57,194 bases of DNA from the NCBI GenBank assembly GCA_021740585.1, contig JAIOZM010000017.1:1-57194 (forward strand), read 5' to 3'. Positions within the stretch are counted from its first letter, which is position 1; each line of letters starts with the position of its first letter. The notes under the pieces were generated by a model. It saw only the letters and a program-made list of their open reading frames with translations, had not been told where the DNA came from and ran no database searches. A program made the translations under genes and the position numbers. Source of the DNA: Bacteroidales bacterium (GTDB taxonomy: Bacteria > Bacteroidota > Bacteroidia > Bacteroidales > GCA-2748055). Positions 32,729 to 40,780 of the stretch are shown here, one piece after another.

Positions 32729-33415
32729 TTAGAATTTATATTTTGCAGCAAGTGTAGGATTTATCATAAATCCATCCTGTCCGCCAAAGTTATTACTAAG
32801 CTCAATTTCACCACCTGCAGAAAAATTATTTTTGAAGTTATACCACAACTGTGGTTCTGCAAGGAATACCATATCTCCAAAAGCAGTCTTTTCCTTCCAT
32901 AAATCGGCAAAACCTGTAAATGAAATTTTATTATTGGCAAAATTCATATACCATACTGCGGTAAGCTGGAAACTATTAGGTTTTCCATCAATCGTATTGG
33001 CAATATTTTTATAAAGTGCTTTTAATGAAATCCCTTTGGAAAAGTCTTCAGCATTCCATGAATAATCCACACCGGTTAACCATGCATTATTAATAGTGTA
33101 ATGTCCCTCAAAAGCCCCCGATTTCCACTGCCCGAATCCACCATTATATTCTGCATGCCAGCTCAAAGGAGTAGTTCCCAGTTTGAAACAACGTGCTATT
33201 TCAAAATATGCCAGTGATACGCCTTCCACATCACCCACACCATAATCCATATCAATAAAAAAGAAGGTATTTCCGGTTTTGTCGGGTTTGAACATTTCCA
33301 CAGTACTGGTCATATAACCGCGGTCTTTCCCCAGATCGTAATGCAATTGTATATTCTGACTGAATGCGCCAACTGCCTGAAAAATAATAAATAGTGACAG
33401 CAAAATTCTTTTCAT
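32729..33415 (-). CDS. DUF5020 outer-membrane protein, Tsx-like
   Basis: 228 residues from Met at 33415; a longer frame to 33457 would add 14 residues before the signal peptide and is less likely. Signal peptide: KRILLSLFIIFQAVGAFSQ. The mature part alternates hydrophobic and polar residues as in a small beta-barrel (FFFIDMDYGV, FQLTAVWYMNFANNKISFTGFADLW) and ends in a terminal aromatic, AAKYKF. DUF5020 proteins are related to the nucleoside channel Tsx. The purine permease gene follows directly, so a nucleobase or nucleoside uptake pore is a good guess. Confidence 0.85.
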   Translation of the reverse strand: MKRILLSLFIIFQAVGAFSQNIQLHYDLGKDRGYMTSTVEMFKPDKTGNTFFFIDMDYGVGDVEGVSLAYFEIARCFKLGTTPLSWHAEYNGGFGQWKSGAFEGHYTINNAWLTGVDYSWNAEDFSKGISLKALYKNIANTIDGKPNSFQLTAVWYMNFANNKISFTGFADLWKEKTAFGDMVFLAEPQLWYNFKNNFSAGGEIELSNNFGGQDGFMINPTLAAKYKF

Positions 33416-33834
33416 AATGTAAAGCTTATTAAGGTTGTTTTTTTGAAATTCCGACAAAGATAATCAAATAAATAAGCTGGGTGCAGAATATGGGAATTTC
33501 ATGATCTGGAAATTATTAAAGGCAAAAAAAGATCTGAGATTTGAAAGGATTTCTTTAAGAATTGACCTTCATGCAGACCACAAAACCTATAAAATAGCCG
33601 GTGGAATGAATGGTTATGGAAAAACTAATATTCTTCAGCCCAATCTTATATCAGATATTTTTCGAATATGTTATAAAATATTTCTAAAAAAGATTTTACA
33701 TATTCCAATTATCTATAACTTAGTATATAGATTTCTGACCTGCATTTTCATTTGTGTTGGATTAAGTGAGAAATTGCTGGAAATTCCCGTCAGGCATTGA
33801 AACCCAATTTTTTCCACTATTTATTACTAAGCTT
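33416..33834. other. Intergenic region between DUF5020 and YCF48-like genes
   Basis: About 420 bases between divergent genes. It must hold both promoters. One dyad, ATCTATA (33711-33717) with TATAGAT (33726-33732), is visible. A 99-codon frame over 33501-33800 has no signal or family features and I treat it as chance. I saw no purine riboswitch. Confidence 0.5.
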
Positions 33835-35919
33835 ATGAAAACAATTCTTAGCGCAATTCTCCTGTTTGGCACTCTCACTCTCTCAGCACAATGGCAATGG
33901 CAAAATCCCAAACCCCAGGGCGATGGGGTGAACGACATCTTTTTTGTAAACAGCAGCAAAGGCTTTGCCCTTACCGGAGGGGGAGCCCTGATGGTATCAA
34001 CCGATGCCGGCCTTAGCTGGAAAATCGATCAGCATATTTCCACCTACTACCTTAACGCCCTCTTTTTTTTAAATGAACAAATTGGTTTTGCCTGCGGAAA
34101 CGATGGGGAAGTGATAAAAACCATCGATGGCGGGGAAAACTGGACTAAGATGGATTTAGGAAGCGACGATTATCTGGAAGATATTTGCTTTATAAATGCT
34201 GATACCGGATTTGTGGTTGCTGAATATGGAGTGATGTACCGGACAGATAACGGAGGTGAGGTCTGGTCGCTGGTTACAACAGGTTCTACAGAATACCTTA
34301 CAGCCATCTGTTTCCCAACTTCCGAAGTGGGATATGTCTCCACCAAAAACGGATACTTCCTGAAGTCAGAGGACAAAGGCACCACCTGGGCCGAAATAGA
34401 TACCCATGTTGCAGAAAATTTTATCTGTCTGTGGTTTGCCGATGAACAAACAGGGTGGATGGCCGGAGACTGGGGTGCAATCTATAAAACTACTAACGGT
34501 GGGGCGAGCTGGACCAGCCAGACGGTTTCCTCCTCTCATCCCTATTTTACCGATTGTTCCTTTGTTGATAGCAGCACCGGCTTTTTATCGGCCGACGGGG
34601 TGATTTTCAAAACCACCGACGGGGGAGCAAACTGGACAGCTTTGGATATGGGTGATTATGAGTTTATATCCGGATTGTGGGCATTTGATGCCTCAACAGT
34701 GGTTTGCGGGAATTGTTTTGGCGTGCTCAGGCATACTACAAATGGGGGTGAAAACTGGACCGTTTTATCAGAAAGCGCCACTGAACAGAATAAGTTATTA
34801 AATGCCATTGGCTTTTTTGATGATGAGACCGGAGTAGCAGTTGGTTATGAAGGCCTGATTTTAAGGACAACCGACGGGGGCAAAAGCTGGACTAAACTGG
34901 ACGCAGCAATTTACTCCACTCTGAATGATCTTGAGATAACCGGACCTTCCACCGGAATTATATGCGGAAACAGTGGTAAAATTTATAAAACTTCAGATAA
35001 AGGAGGCAGCTGGGAAGTGGTTACTTCAGGAACAACATCAAGCCTGAATGCATTAAGCTATATCGGAGGAAACAAGATTTCCTGCTGTGGAGCCGGTGGT
35101 GTAATTATCTATAGCGAGGACACAGGAGCAACATGGAATCTTCAGACCTCGGGGGTAACAGCAATTCTTTATGACATCGATTTCACAGAATCGGGACTGG
35201 GAATTGCCGTGGGTATGAACGGAACAATTCTCAGATCATCCGACTTTGGCGCACTTTGGACTCAGCTTTCAACAGGAATAAGCACGTATTTGTATGCTGT
35301 GGAAGTTGTGAATGAGGATACAATTCATGTGGGTGGGGCTCAGAGTGTGATGGGCTCCAGTTTTAACGGCGGAGAAACCTGGAATAAACATAATATACAC
35401 TGGGTTCCGGAAATCCATAAGATTTTTCATACCGAAGGAGATACCATTTTTGTTATGGGAATGATAGGGAGGATGGCCTGGACGGTGGATAACTTCCAGA
35501 CGAATACCGGTGGATATGAGTGCTTCACCAATACCATGATATATGATATGAACGAAACACCTTCCGGTGCACTCTACATTTGTGGAAGGAACGGAATGAT
35601 CATGTCAACCAAAACCTTCCCTGACGATCCTCAAACAGGTATGCCTTTCCCTGTAATGCATGGATCTCAAGTTATAGTTTATCCTAACCCCTCAACAGGA
35701 GAATTTAGTGTTTATGCTGAAGGTGAAATCATCAGGTCGGTGCAGGTGTACAACATGTCGGGACAGCTGTTGCGCTCGGAGCGATTTGGAGAATCTGAAT
35801 GGATTGAAAGCGATCTGAGCTTGCTGGAGAAAGGCGTTTATATCCTGAAAGTTGTTTTATCTGATCCCAAAAACGGGCAAGTTCATAGCGCTAGCAGCTT
35901 GCTAATAAAAGAAAACTAA
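33835..35919 (+). CDS. T9SS-exported YCF48/BNR-like repeat protein
   Basis: 694 residues from ATG 33835, which directly starts the signal peptide (MKTILSAILLFGTLTLSAQ); a start at 33766 would bury it. About twelve repeats of the YCF48/BNR-like beta-propeller follow, each with (T/K)(T/S)xDGGxxW such as KTIDGGENW, KTTNGGASW and RTTDGGKSW, and a GxxxG(xx)G turn. The end (about 620-694) is a type A T9SS sorting domain: VYPNPSTGEFSVY, then VQVYNMSGQLLRS and GVYILKVV. By family it is a secreted or surface beta-propeller of unknown ligand. Confidence 0.9.
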   Translation: MKTILSAILLFGTLTLSAQWQWQNPKPQGDGVNDIFFVNSSKGFALTGGGALMVSTDAGLSWKIDQHISTYYLNALFFLNEQIGFACGNDGEVIKTIDGGENWTKMDLGSDDYLEDICFINADTGFVVAEYGVMYRTDNGGEVWSLVTTGSTEYLTAICFPTSEVGYVSTKNGYFLKSEDKGTTWAEIDTHVAENFICLWFADEQTGWMAGDWGAIYKTTNGGASWTSQTVSSSHPYFTDCSFVDSSTGFLSADGVIFKTTDGGANWTALDMGDYEFISGLWAFDASTVVCGNCFGVLRHTTNGGENWTVLSESATEQNKLLNAIGFFDDETGVAVGYEGLILRTTDGGKSWTKLDAAIYSTLNDLEITGPSTGIICGNSGKIYKTSDKGGSWEVVTSGTTSSLNALSYIGGNKISCCGAGGVIIYSEDTGATWNLQTSGVTAILYDIDFTESGLGIAVGMNGTILRSSDFGALWTQLSTGISTYLYAVEVVNEDTIHVGGAQSVMGSSFNGGETWNKHNIHWVPEIHKIFHTEGDTIFVMGMIGRMAWTVDNFQTNTGGYECFTNTMIYDMNETPSGALYICGRNGMIMSTKTFPDDPQTGMPFPVMHGSQVIVYPNPSTGEFSVYAEGEIIRSVQVYNMSGQLLRSERFGESEWIESDLSLLEKGVYILKVVLSDPKNGQVHSASSLLIKEN

Positions 35920-35972
35920 AGGAAGGATCAGACGCGAAATTTATAGAGCTAGGTTATCAAAATAATTCTCTT

Positions 35973-36017
35973 GCAGTGGAGGATTGGCTATTTAAAGTTC
36001 CGATCCTCCCCTACTGC
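35973..36017. terminator. Bidirectional hairpin between convergent genes
   Basis: GCAGT-GGAGGAT on the left and ATCCTCC-CCT-ACTGC on the right form a 12-bp interrupted stem between two convergent genes. No strong T-tract follows on either strand, so termination is likely but not certain. Confidence 0.45.
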
Positions 36018-36089
36018 TTGCTTAGCTTTTCTCAGTTCCCTGAAATAAGCCAAATGAAAATATAAATCTATGGTTCTATCCCAATCCCC

Positions 36090-38306
36090 TCAATGTTCCA
36101 CAACCATTTTTCCCATCACCAGGCTCTCCTTTGTCTCAAATCGATAAATATATACTCCTCCCGGCAGGTCACCAACTTCCCAGCTGATCAGATGTTCTCC
36201 TTTTTGCATAAAACCATTTTGTATGCATTCAATTTCCTGTCCGTTTAGATTAAAAATCCTGATGATTACCTGAGTCGGCACATTCAGTTTGAATTTAAAA
36301 TGGCTAAAAGTTACAACCGGATTTGGAAAGTTTTCCAATGAAAAGTATGTATCTGAAAGACCCAGCTCATCAACATTTGTAGTTAGCTTTTCTCCTTTCC
36401 TTAAGAGAATATTATCGAAATAAACATTACCGATGACTCCACCAATATCAAAACCCACTCGTGACTGCAAATCGGTAGGATTATTCATATCAAAAGTAAA
36501 TGTATACGTTTTTTTTGTGGTGGAAACAGATATTGGATCCAGTGCACTATAAACGGTCCATGGCGCACTATTCCGTCCCACCAGAGGTGTTATCAGCCGG
36601 GGCGAATCTGCGTAGGCATCGAAGGACAAGCTGTACTCAAATCTGTTCTCCACTGCAAGTCCTTTTTGTCCTATATGCACGTCCCATGGATCATTGCCGC
36701 TATTAATTATACTAACTTTGTATTCGCCATCAATCACCTCTCCCTCAGCTACTGCTCCGGAATTTAATGTCATTTCCCAGGCCTCACCACCGTCAAAGAA
36801 ATCAGGATTCCTGATCAGATTCAACGCAGCGAGAGCATCGGTTGTCAGGCGGAAATCGTCGAGATAATAGCTTCCTGTATTCCCGCCCATATCCACATTA
36901 AAACCTGCCTGAATGGTTTGCGAAGGTGTAAATTCAAATTCATACAAACCCCAGTTTTCATTTGGAGTGAAGATTTTTTGTCCGGCAAGAGAATAATTTG
37001 AACTATTGATTACTGCCGCCGAGATACCGTTTTGTACCAGACCCGACCTTGCCATAAGGCTTGCTTTATATCGGGTTCCGGCATTTAATACCAATCCCGA
37101 TTGGGATAGCTGAACATCCCAGGCATTACCCTGAGCAGTTGTAACCTCAGTAAATATGGCATGTTTCCCTCCATTAAATTCTGTATCAGATAAACTAAAC
37201 TTTGCTTTGGCCGGATAACCCGAAGCATTGTGCCAATATTTCACTCCTTTTTCGAAACCCTGATTTTTTAAAATATTGGGGGACACACGAACAGGTAGGA
37301 TTATTTCGTATGACTGCTGATCTTTCGTTATTATAAGTTTCACATTTCCGCCAAAAATCCCCCAGTTCACCTTTATCTCATTGCTTCCCTGTCCTGAAAT
37401 AATTTTCGCATCTCCCGGTACACTCCACTCATAAACTGCTCCAGGGATTTCGGCAACTGAATAGCCAAGATTTGTGGTATTATAGGTCACAAAGTCTGCT
37501 CCCTGTATTTGCATATCGTTTACGTTCTGGTAAACCCGCACATAATCCACTTCCATGATGGCCGGGAATACAGAAGATCCATCGGGTGTTCCAACCCATC
37601 CTCCTCCAACCGCAAGATTCAAGATAATATAAAAGGGTTGATCGAAGGGCCAGGTTGCCGAAGATCCTCCATCATTCAAAAAACTATAATATTTTGTATC
37701 ATCGACAAAAAAATCGATTCGCTCCGGGCTCCATTCAACGGCATAGGTATGAAAGGCACTCCCTGCATCAGCTACCTGAATGGTGCTGCCCCGGGGAGGT
37801 GCCGGTCCATCAAAAAGATTGTAGTTTTCAGTGTGCACGGTGCCGTATATCGTAGTGACTTCATTGGTGGGAAATTCCATAATGTCGATTTCTCCGCTAA
37901 CCGGCCACCAACCATAAAAATTGTCGACAGGCAGCATCCAGAATGCAGGAACGAATCCATTCGACAGGGGTAGTTTAATACTCGCCTCCATTCTTCCGTA
38001 GCGCCAGCATTGGGTTTGTTCTGTTCTTATATGAGCCGAAGTATATGCATAGCCCAGCCAGGATTCCTTTAACGCAATAATCCTTAGCTTACCTTCAACG
38101 ATATTGGCATTAACTGCCCGGGAAGTATAATACTGTACATTGTCGTTAGAAGGTCCCGATTCAAATTTCCAGACGGCAGGATCTACAGTGCTTGCGTTAA
38201 ATTCATCGCTCCAGACAAGCTGCATGTTTTGCGCAGAGAGAAAAGTAGTGCTCAGGCTTAAAAGAAACAATAAGCCAATTCGGAGAAGAATGAAATAATG
38301 TTTCAT
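36090..38306 (-). CDS. Glycoside hydrolase family 16 (laminarinase-like) with carbohydrate-binding domains, T9SS
   Basis: 738 residues from Met at 38306, which starts the signal peptide (MKHYFILLRIGLLFLLSLS...LSAQ). The GH16 domain covers about 28-265. The active site is GEIDIMEF with nucleophile Glu139, Asp141 and acid/base Glu144. A short Ig-like part follows (about 270-340), then two CBM4/9-like beta-sandwich modules (about 345-490 and 495-640; both contain NP or NQG starts, YRASLMARSG / YSLSFDAYAD). The type A sorting domain ends the protein (SLENFPNPVVTFS ... GGVYIYRFETKE). By family it cuts beta-1,3- or beta-1,3/1,4-glucans such as laminarin outside the cell. Confidence 0.94.
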   Translation of the reverse strand: MKHYFILLRIGLLFLLSLSTTFLSAQNMQLVWSDEFNASTVDPAVWKFESGPSNDNVQYYTSRAVNANIVEGKLRIIALKESWLGYAYTSAHIRTEQTQCWRYGRMEASIKLPLSNGFVPAFWMLPVDNFYGWWPVSGEIDIMEFPTNEVTTIYGTVHTENYNLFDGPAPPRGSTIQVADAGSAFHTYAVEWSPERIDFFVDDTKYYSFLNDGGSSATWPFDQPFYIILNLAVGGGWVGTPDGSSVFPAIMEVDYVRVYQNVNDMQIQGADFVTYNTTNLGYSVAEIPGAVYEWSVPGDAKIISGQGSNEIKVNWGIFGGNVKLIITKDQQSYEIILPVRVSPNILKNQGFEKGVKYWHNASGYPAKAKFSLSDTEFNGGKHAIFTEVTTAQGNAWDVQLSQSGLVLNAGTRYKASLMARSGLVQNGISAAVINSSNYSLAGQKIFTPNENWGLYEFEFTPSQTIQAGFNVDMGGNTGSYYLDDFRLTTDALAALNLIRNPDFFDGGEAWEMTLNSGAVAEGEVIDGEYKVSIINSGNDPWDVHIGQKGLAVENRFEYSLSFDAYADSPRLITPLVGRNSAPWTVYSALDPISVSTTKKTYTFTFDMNNPTDLQSRVGFDIGGVIGNVYFDNILLRKGEKLTTNVDELGLSDTYFSLENFPNPVVTFSHFKFKLNVPTQVIIRIFNLNGQEIECIQNGFMQKGEHLISWEVGDLPGGVYIYRFETKESLVMGKMVVEH

Positions 38307-38505
38307 AAAATTAATTTTAGAATTAAAAATCAAAACCCATACCCATTTCAAGCATTTTCACAAACTTGTTCAACTATAATTTCTATGAAATTTCAGTCTG
38401 TGATAAACTGGTTTACATTCACATCTTTATACAATTAGTTAGTTAAAATTAAGAAATACTTTCTTAATTAATATTCTTAACTTTGAAAAAAGACCGGTAT
38501 CCAGC

Positions 38506-39918
38506 ATGAAACCCTTCCTCTTCAATATTGCCCTGTGTGCCTTTTTACTTTTCCAGCCCCAAAAAGTCTGTTCGCAAGCCGATTCATCTTATTCCTTCAT
38601 TGCCGCCGGACATGCATACGGAGCTCACACAGGCGGGAATACCGGGCTTCATCCTGCCTTTCTAAACAGCTTGCATTCTGGTTACGATTCCTCCCTTGCC
38701 TTTATTGTTTTTACCGGGGACATTGTGAATGAAAGCACTCTGGAAAGCTGGCAACAGGTTGAAGATGAATTATCGGACTTTCCTTTTGGCTATTATTATG
38801 TTATGGGAAATCATGATGATAACGCGGTGGGATATCAGGAATTTCAGACCAAATTTGGAGCTACTCACTACAGTTATTATGTTGGTAATGATTTATTTAT
38901 CGTTCTGAACAGCGTGGAGTCGGGAAGATCCATTTCACCGGATCAGATAGTTTTTTTACAGGAGGAATTAAAACGGGCTGACACCCAAGTGAAAAATGTT
39001 TTTGTGTTTTTTCATGAAGTATTATGGAACAGTAATGAAAGGTATAAGGATGTAAGAAGCAACAGCCGGTCGAGGTACGACCAGATAAAAGAGTATTCGA
39101 ATTATTGGGAAGAAGTTCATCCTCTTTTATTAGCCGAATCCGATAAACGCTTTTACTTAATTACCGGCGATGTGGGTGGCAACCCGGATGCCATTGCAGC
39201 TTTTTACGACAATCCTGATAATGTGACCCTTATTTCATCGGGTATGGGAGAGGTAGCAGATGAAAATTATTTATTGGTACGGGTTCATGAAAATGATTCC
39301 GTATCATTTGATTTAGTGGCATTAAATCCAGATATGGATCTTCAGGAATTGGAATTTTACAGTATACCATGTGCTCCCGGAGCCATTTCAGGTCCGAATA
39401 TTGTCTTTGGAGGATCCACTTCAATAGAATATTCTGTTCCGGAAGTTTTTAATGCAGACAGCTATTTCTGGGATTTGCCCGAAGGAGTGTCGGGAAGCAG
39501 CAGTTCATCTATCATAGTCCTTGATTTTGCCAATGACTATTCAGCAAGTGTCTTATCCGTTTCTGCTGTAAAAGATGGTTTTGGGAAAGGACCTGCCACT
39601 TCACTTACAATTCAACCAGATTTTACAAATATTCCTGGTATTAATAAAAAAAGTGTTGATTTGAAAATGGACATAGTCAGTTTTGGTGAATTCTTTAAAA
39701 TAAGGATATCCGGGATTACAGGGAATGAAATTCAAATTCAGATAAGCGATATTTCCGGGAGAATTATTTTCACAGAGTTTGTGAAATCATCTGATGGAGA
39801 GGCTGAAAAACAATTCACCAGAGATAATTCGTTGAACAAGATTCTGGTCATTTCAGTTTTTAATAAAAATCAATTATTAACGAAGAAATTTTCTCCCGGT
39901 TTGACTGTGAATGACTAG
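38506..39918 (+). CDS. Secreted calcineurin-like metallophosphoesterase
   Basis: 470 residues. A signal peptide ends near residue 24 (KVCSQA). The phosphoesterase domain (about 27-275) shows AAGHAYGAH, FTGDIVNE, MGNHDDNA (the GNHD signature), FVFFHEVLW and LITGDVGG, covering the metal-binding blocks of the family. A PKD/Ig-like part follows (about 280-370). The last 80 residues (IQISDISGRIIFTEF) resemble a T9SS sorting domain, although the usual YPNP start is absent. Likely an exported phosphodiesterase or phosphatase. It converges with the LRR lipoprotein gene, with only ten bases between the stops. Confidence 0.88.
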   Translation: MKPFLFNIALCAFLLFQPQKVCSQADSSYSFIAAGHAYGAHTGGNTGLHPAFLNSLHSGYDSSLAFIVFTGDIVNESTLESWQQVEDELSDFPFGYYYVMGNHDDNAVGYQEFQTKFGATHYSYYVGNDLFIVLNSVESGRSISPDQIVFLQEELKRADTQVKNVFVFFHEVLWNSNERYKDVRSNSRSRYDQIKEYSNYWEEVHPLLLAESDKRFYLITGDVGGNPDAIAAFYDNPDNVTLISSGMGEVADENYLLVRVHENDSVSFDLVALNPDMDLQELEFYSIPCAPGAISGPNIVFGGSTSIEYSVPEVFNADSYFWDLPEGVSGSSSSSIIVLDFANDYSASVLSVSAVKDGFGKGPATSLTIQPDFTNIPGINKKSVDLKMDIVSFGEFFKIRISGITGNEIQIQISDISGRIIFTEFVKSSDGEAEKQFTRDNSLNKILVISVFNKNQLLTKKFSPGLTVND

Positions 39919-39928
39919 CAAGTACTGC

Positions 39929-40765
39929 CTACTCTTCACACAAGGTGAACACCACATTCGGACTAAATCCCATGAGCACAACAATTCCCTGGGGAGGAAA
40001 AGGCATGGTCCAGACACAAACCCGAATAAGTCCCGGCATATTATCGATTCCTATTTTAACCAATTTACTGTTGTTTGAAATATCGAAGTCGGTGAAATTA
40101 TTTCCACAGCATATCATATTGTTTAGTTCAATATTTTTTGAAACATCCAGGGCTGTGAGCATATTGTTATTGCAATGAAGCGTCGTTAAATTGATGTTTT
40201 GAGATACATCCAGAGACGAAATCATATTATATCCGCAATGCAATGACAGAAGATTGGTATTCGAAGCCAGATTCAGGTTTGTAATCTGATTCTCAATGCA
40301 TGAAAGGTATTCCAAATCATTACACGCACTCACATTTAATTCGGTAAGATAATTTTTCATAGCAAGGCGGCTGGAGCAATCGAGGTATTTCAATTCTGTA
40401 TTTTCAGAAAGATCCAGGGTTGTCAATTCACATCCTATTAACTCCAGGAACTTCAAATGTTTATTTTGCGACAGGTCAATTTCAGACAAAGGATTCATTG
40501 TAACAGAAAGGGTATCCAGATTTATAAAATACTCAATCCCTCTCAGATCGGAAATGTCTGAAGGCCATATCCTTATTGTTTTTACAGCTTCTGCTTCTAT
40601 TTCACTTATACGTCCATTTTTGTCCCTATCAATGCCAAGCTCTGTCAATGCTTCCAAAAAGGACTCATCCGGAATAGAAATTTCATTTGATATAGTTGGT
40701 TTGCTGCATTGGATGAATAGCAATAGATATAGCATTGAGAACAGAAGAGCAATTAATCTATACAT
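39929..40765 (-). CDS. Leucine-rich-repeat lipoprotein
   Basis: 278 residues. A hydrophobic leader ends in Cys20 (LLLFIQCSKP), a lipobox. Residues 30-60 include an acidic DRDKNGRISEIEAE stretch that looks like an EF-hand-type loop. From about 75 to 235 run seven to eight short LRR units of the Bacteroidota type (LDLSxNxxLxxLxCxxN): LTTLDLSENTELKYLDCS, LNLASNTNLLSLHCGYN, LDVSQNINLTTLHCNNN. The C-terminal 40 residues are unique. By family this is a surface or periplasmic binding protein. Fifteen bases separate it from the phosphoesterase gene upstream, on the same strand. Confidence 0.9.
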   Translation of the reverse strand: MYRLIALLFSMLYLLLFIQCSKPTISNEISIPDESFLEALTELGIDRDKNGRISEIEAEAVKTIRIWPSDISDLRGIEYFINLDTLSVTMNPLSEIDLSQNKHLKFLELIGCELTTLDLSENTELKYLDCSSRLAMKNYLTELNVSACNDLEYLSCIENQITNLNLASNTNLLSLHCGYNMISSLDVSQNINLTTLHCNNNMLTALDVSKNIELNNMICCGNNFTDFDISNNSKLVKIGIDNMPGLIRVCVWTMPFPPQGIVVLMGFSPNVVFTLCEE

Positions 40766-40780
40766 AATAATTCATTGAAA

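Noticed and set aside
33501..33800. 99-codon plus-strand frame
   Set aside because: No signal, family or codon feature; it overlaps the region before a well-supported gene start.
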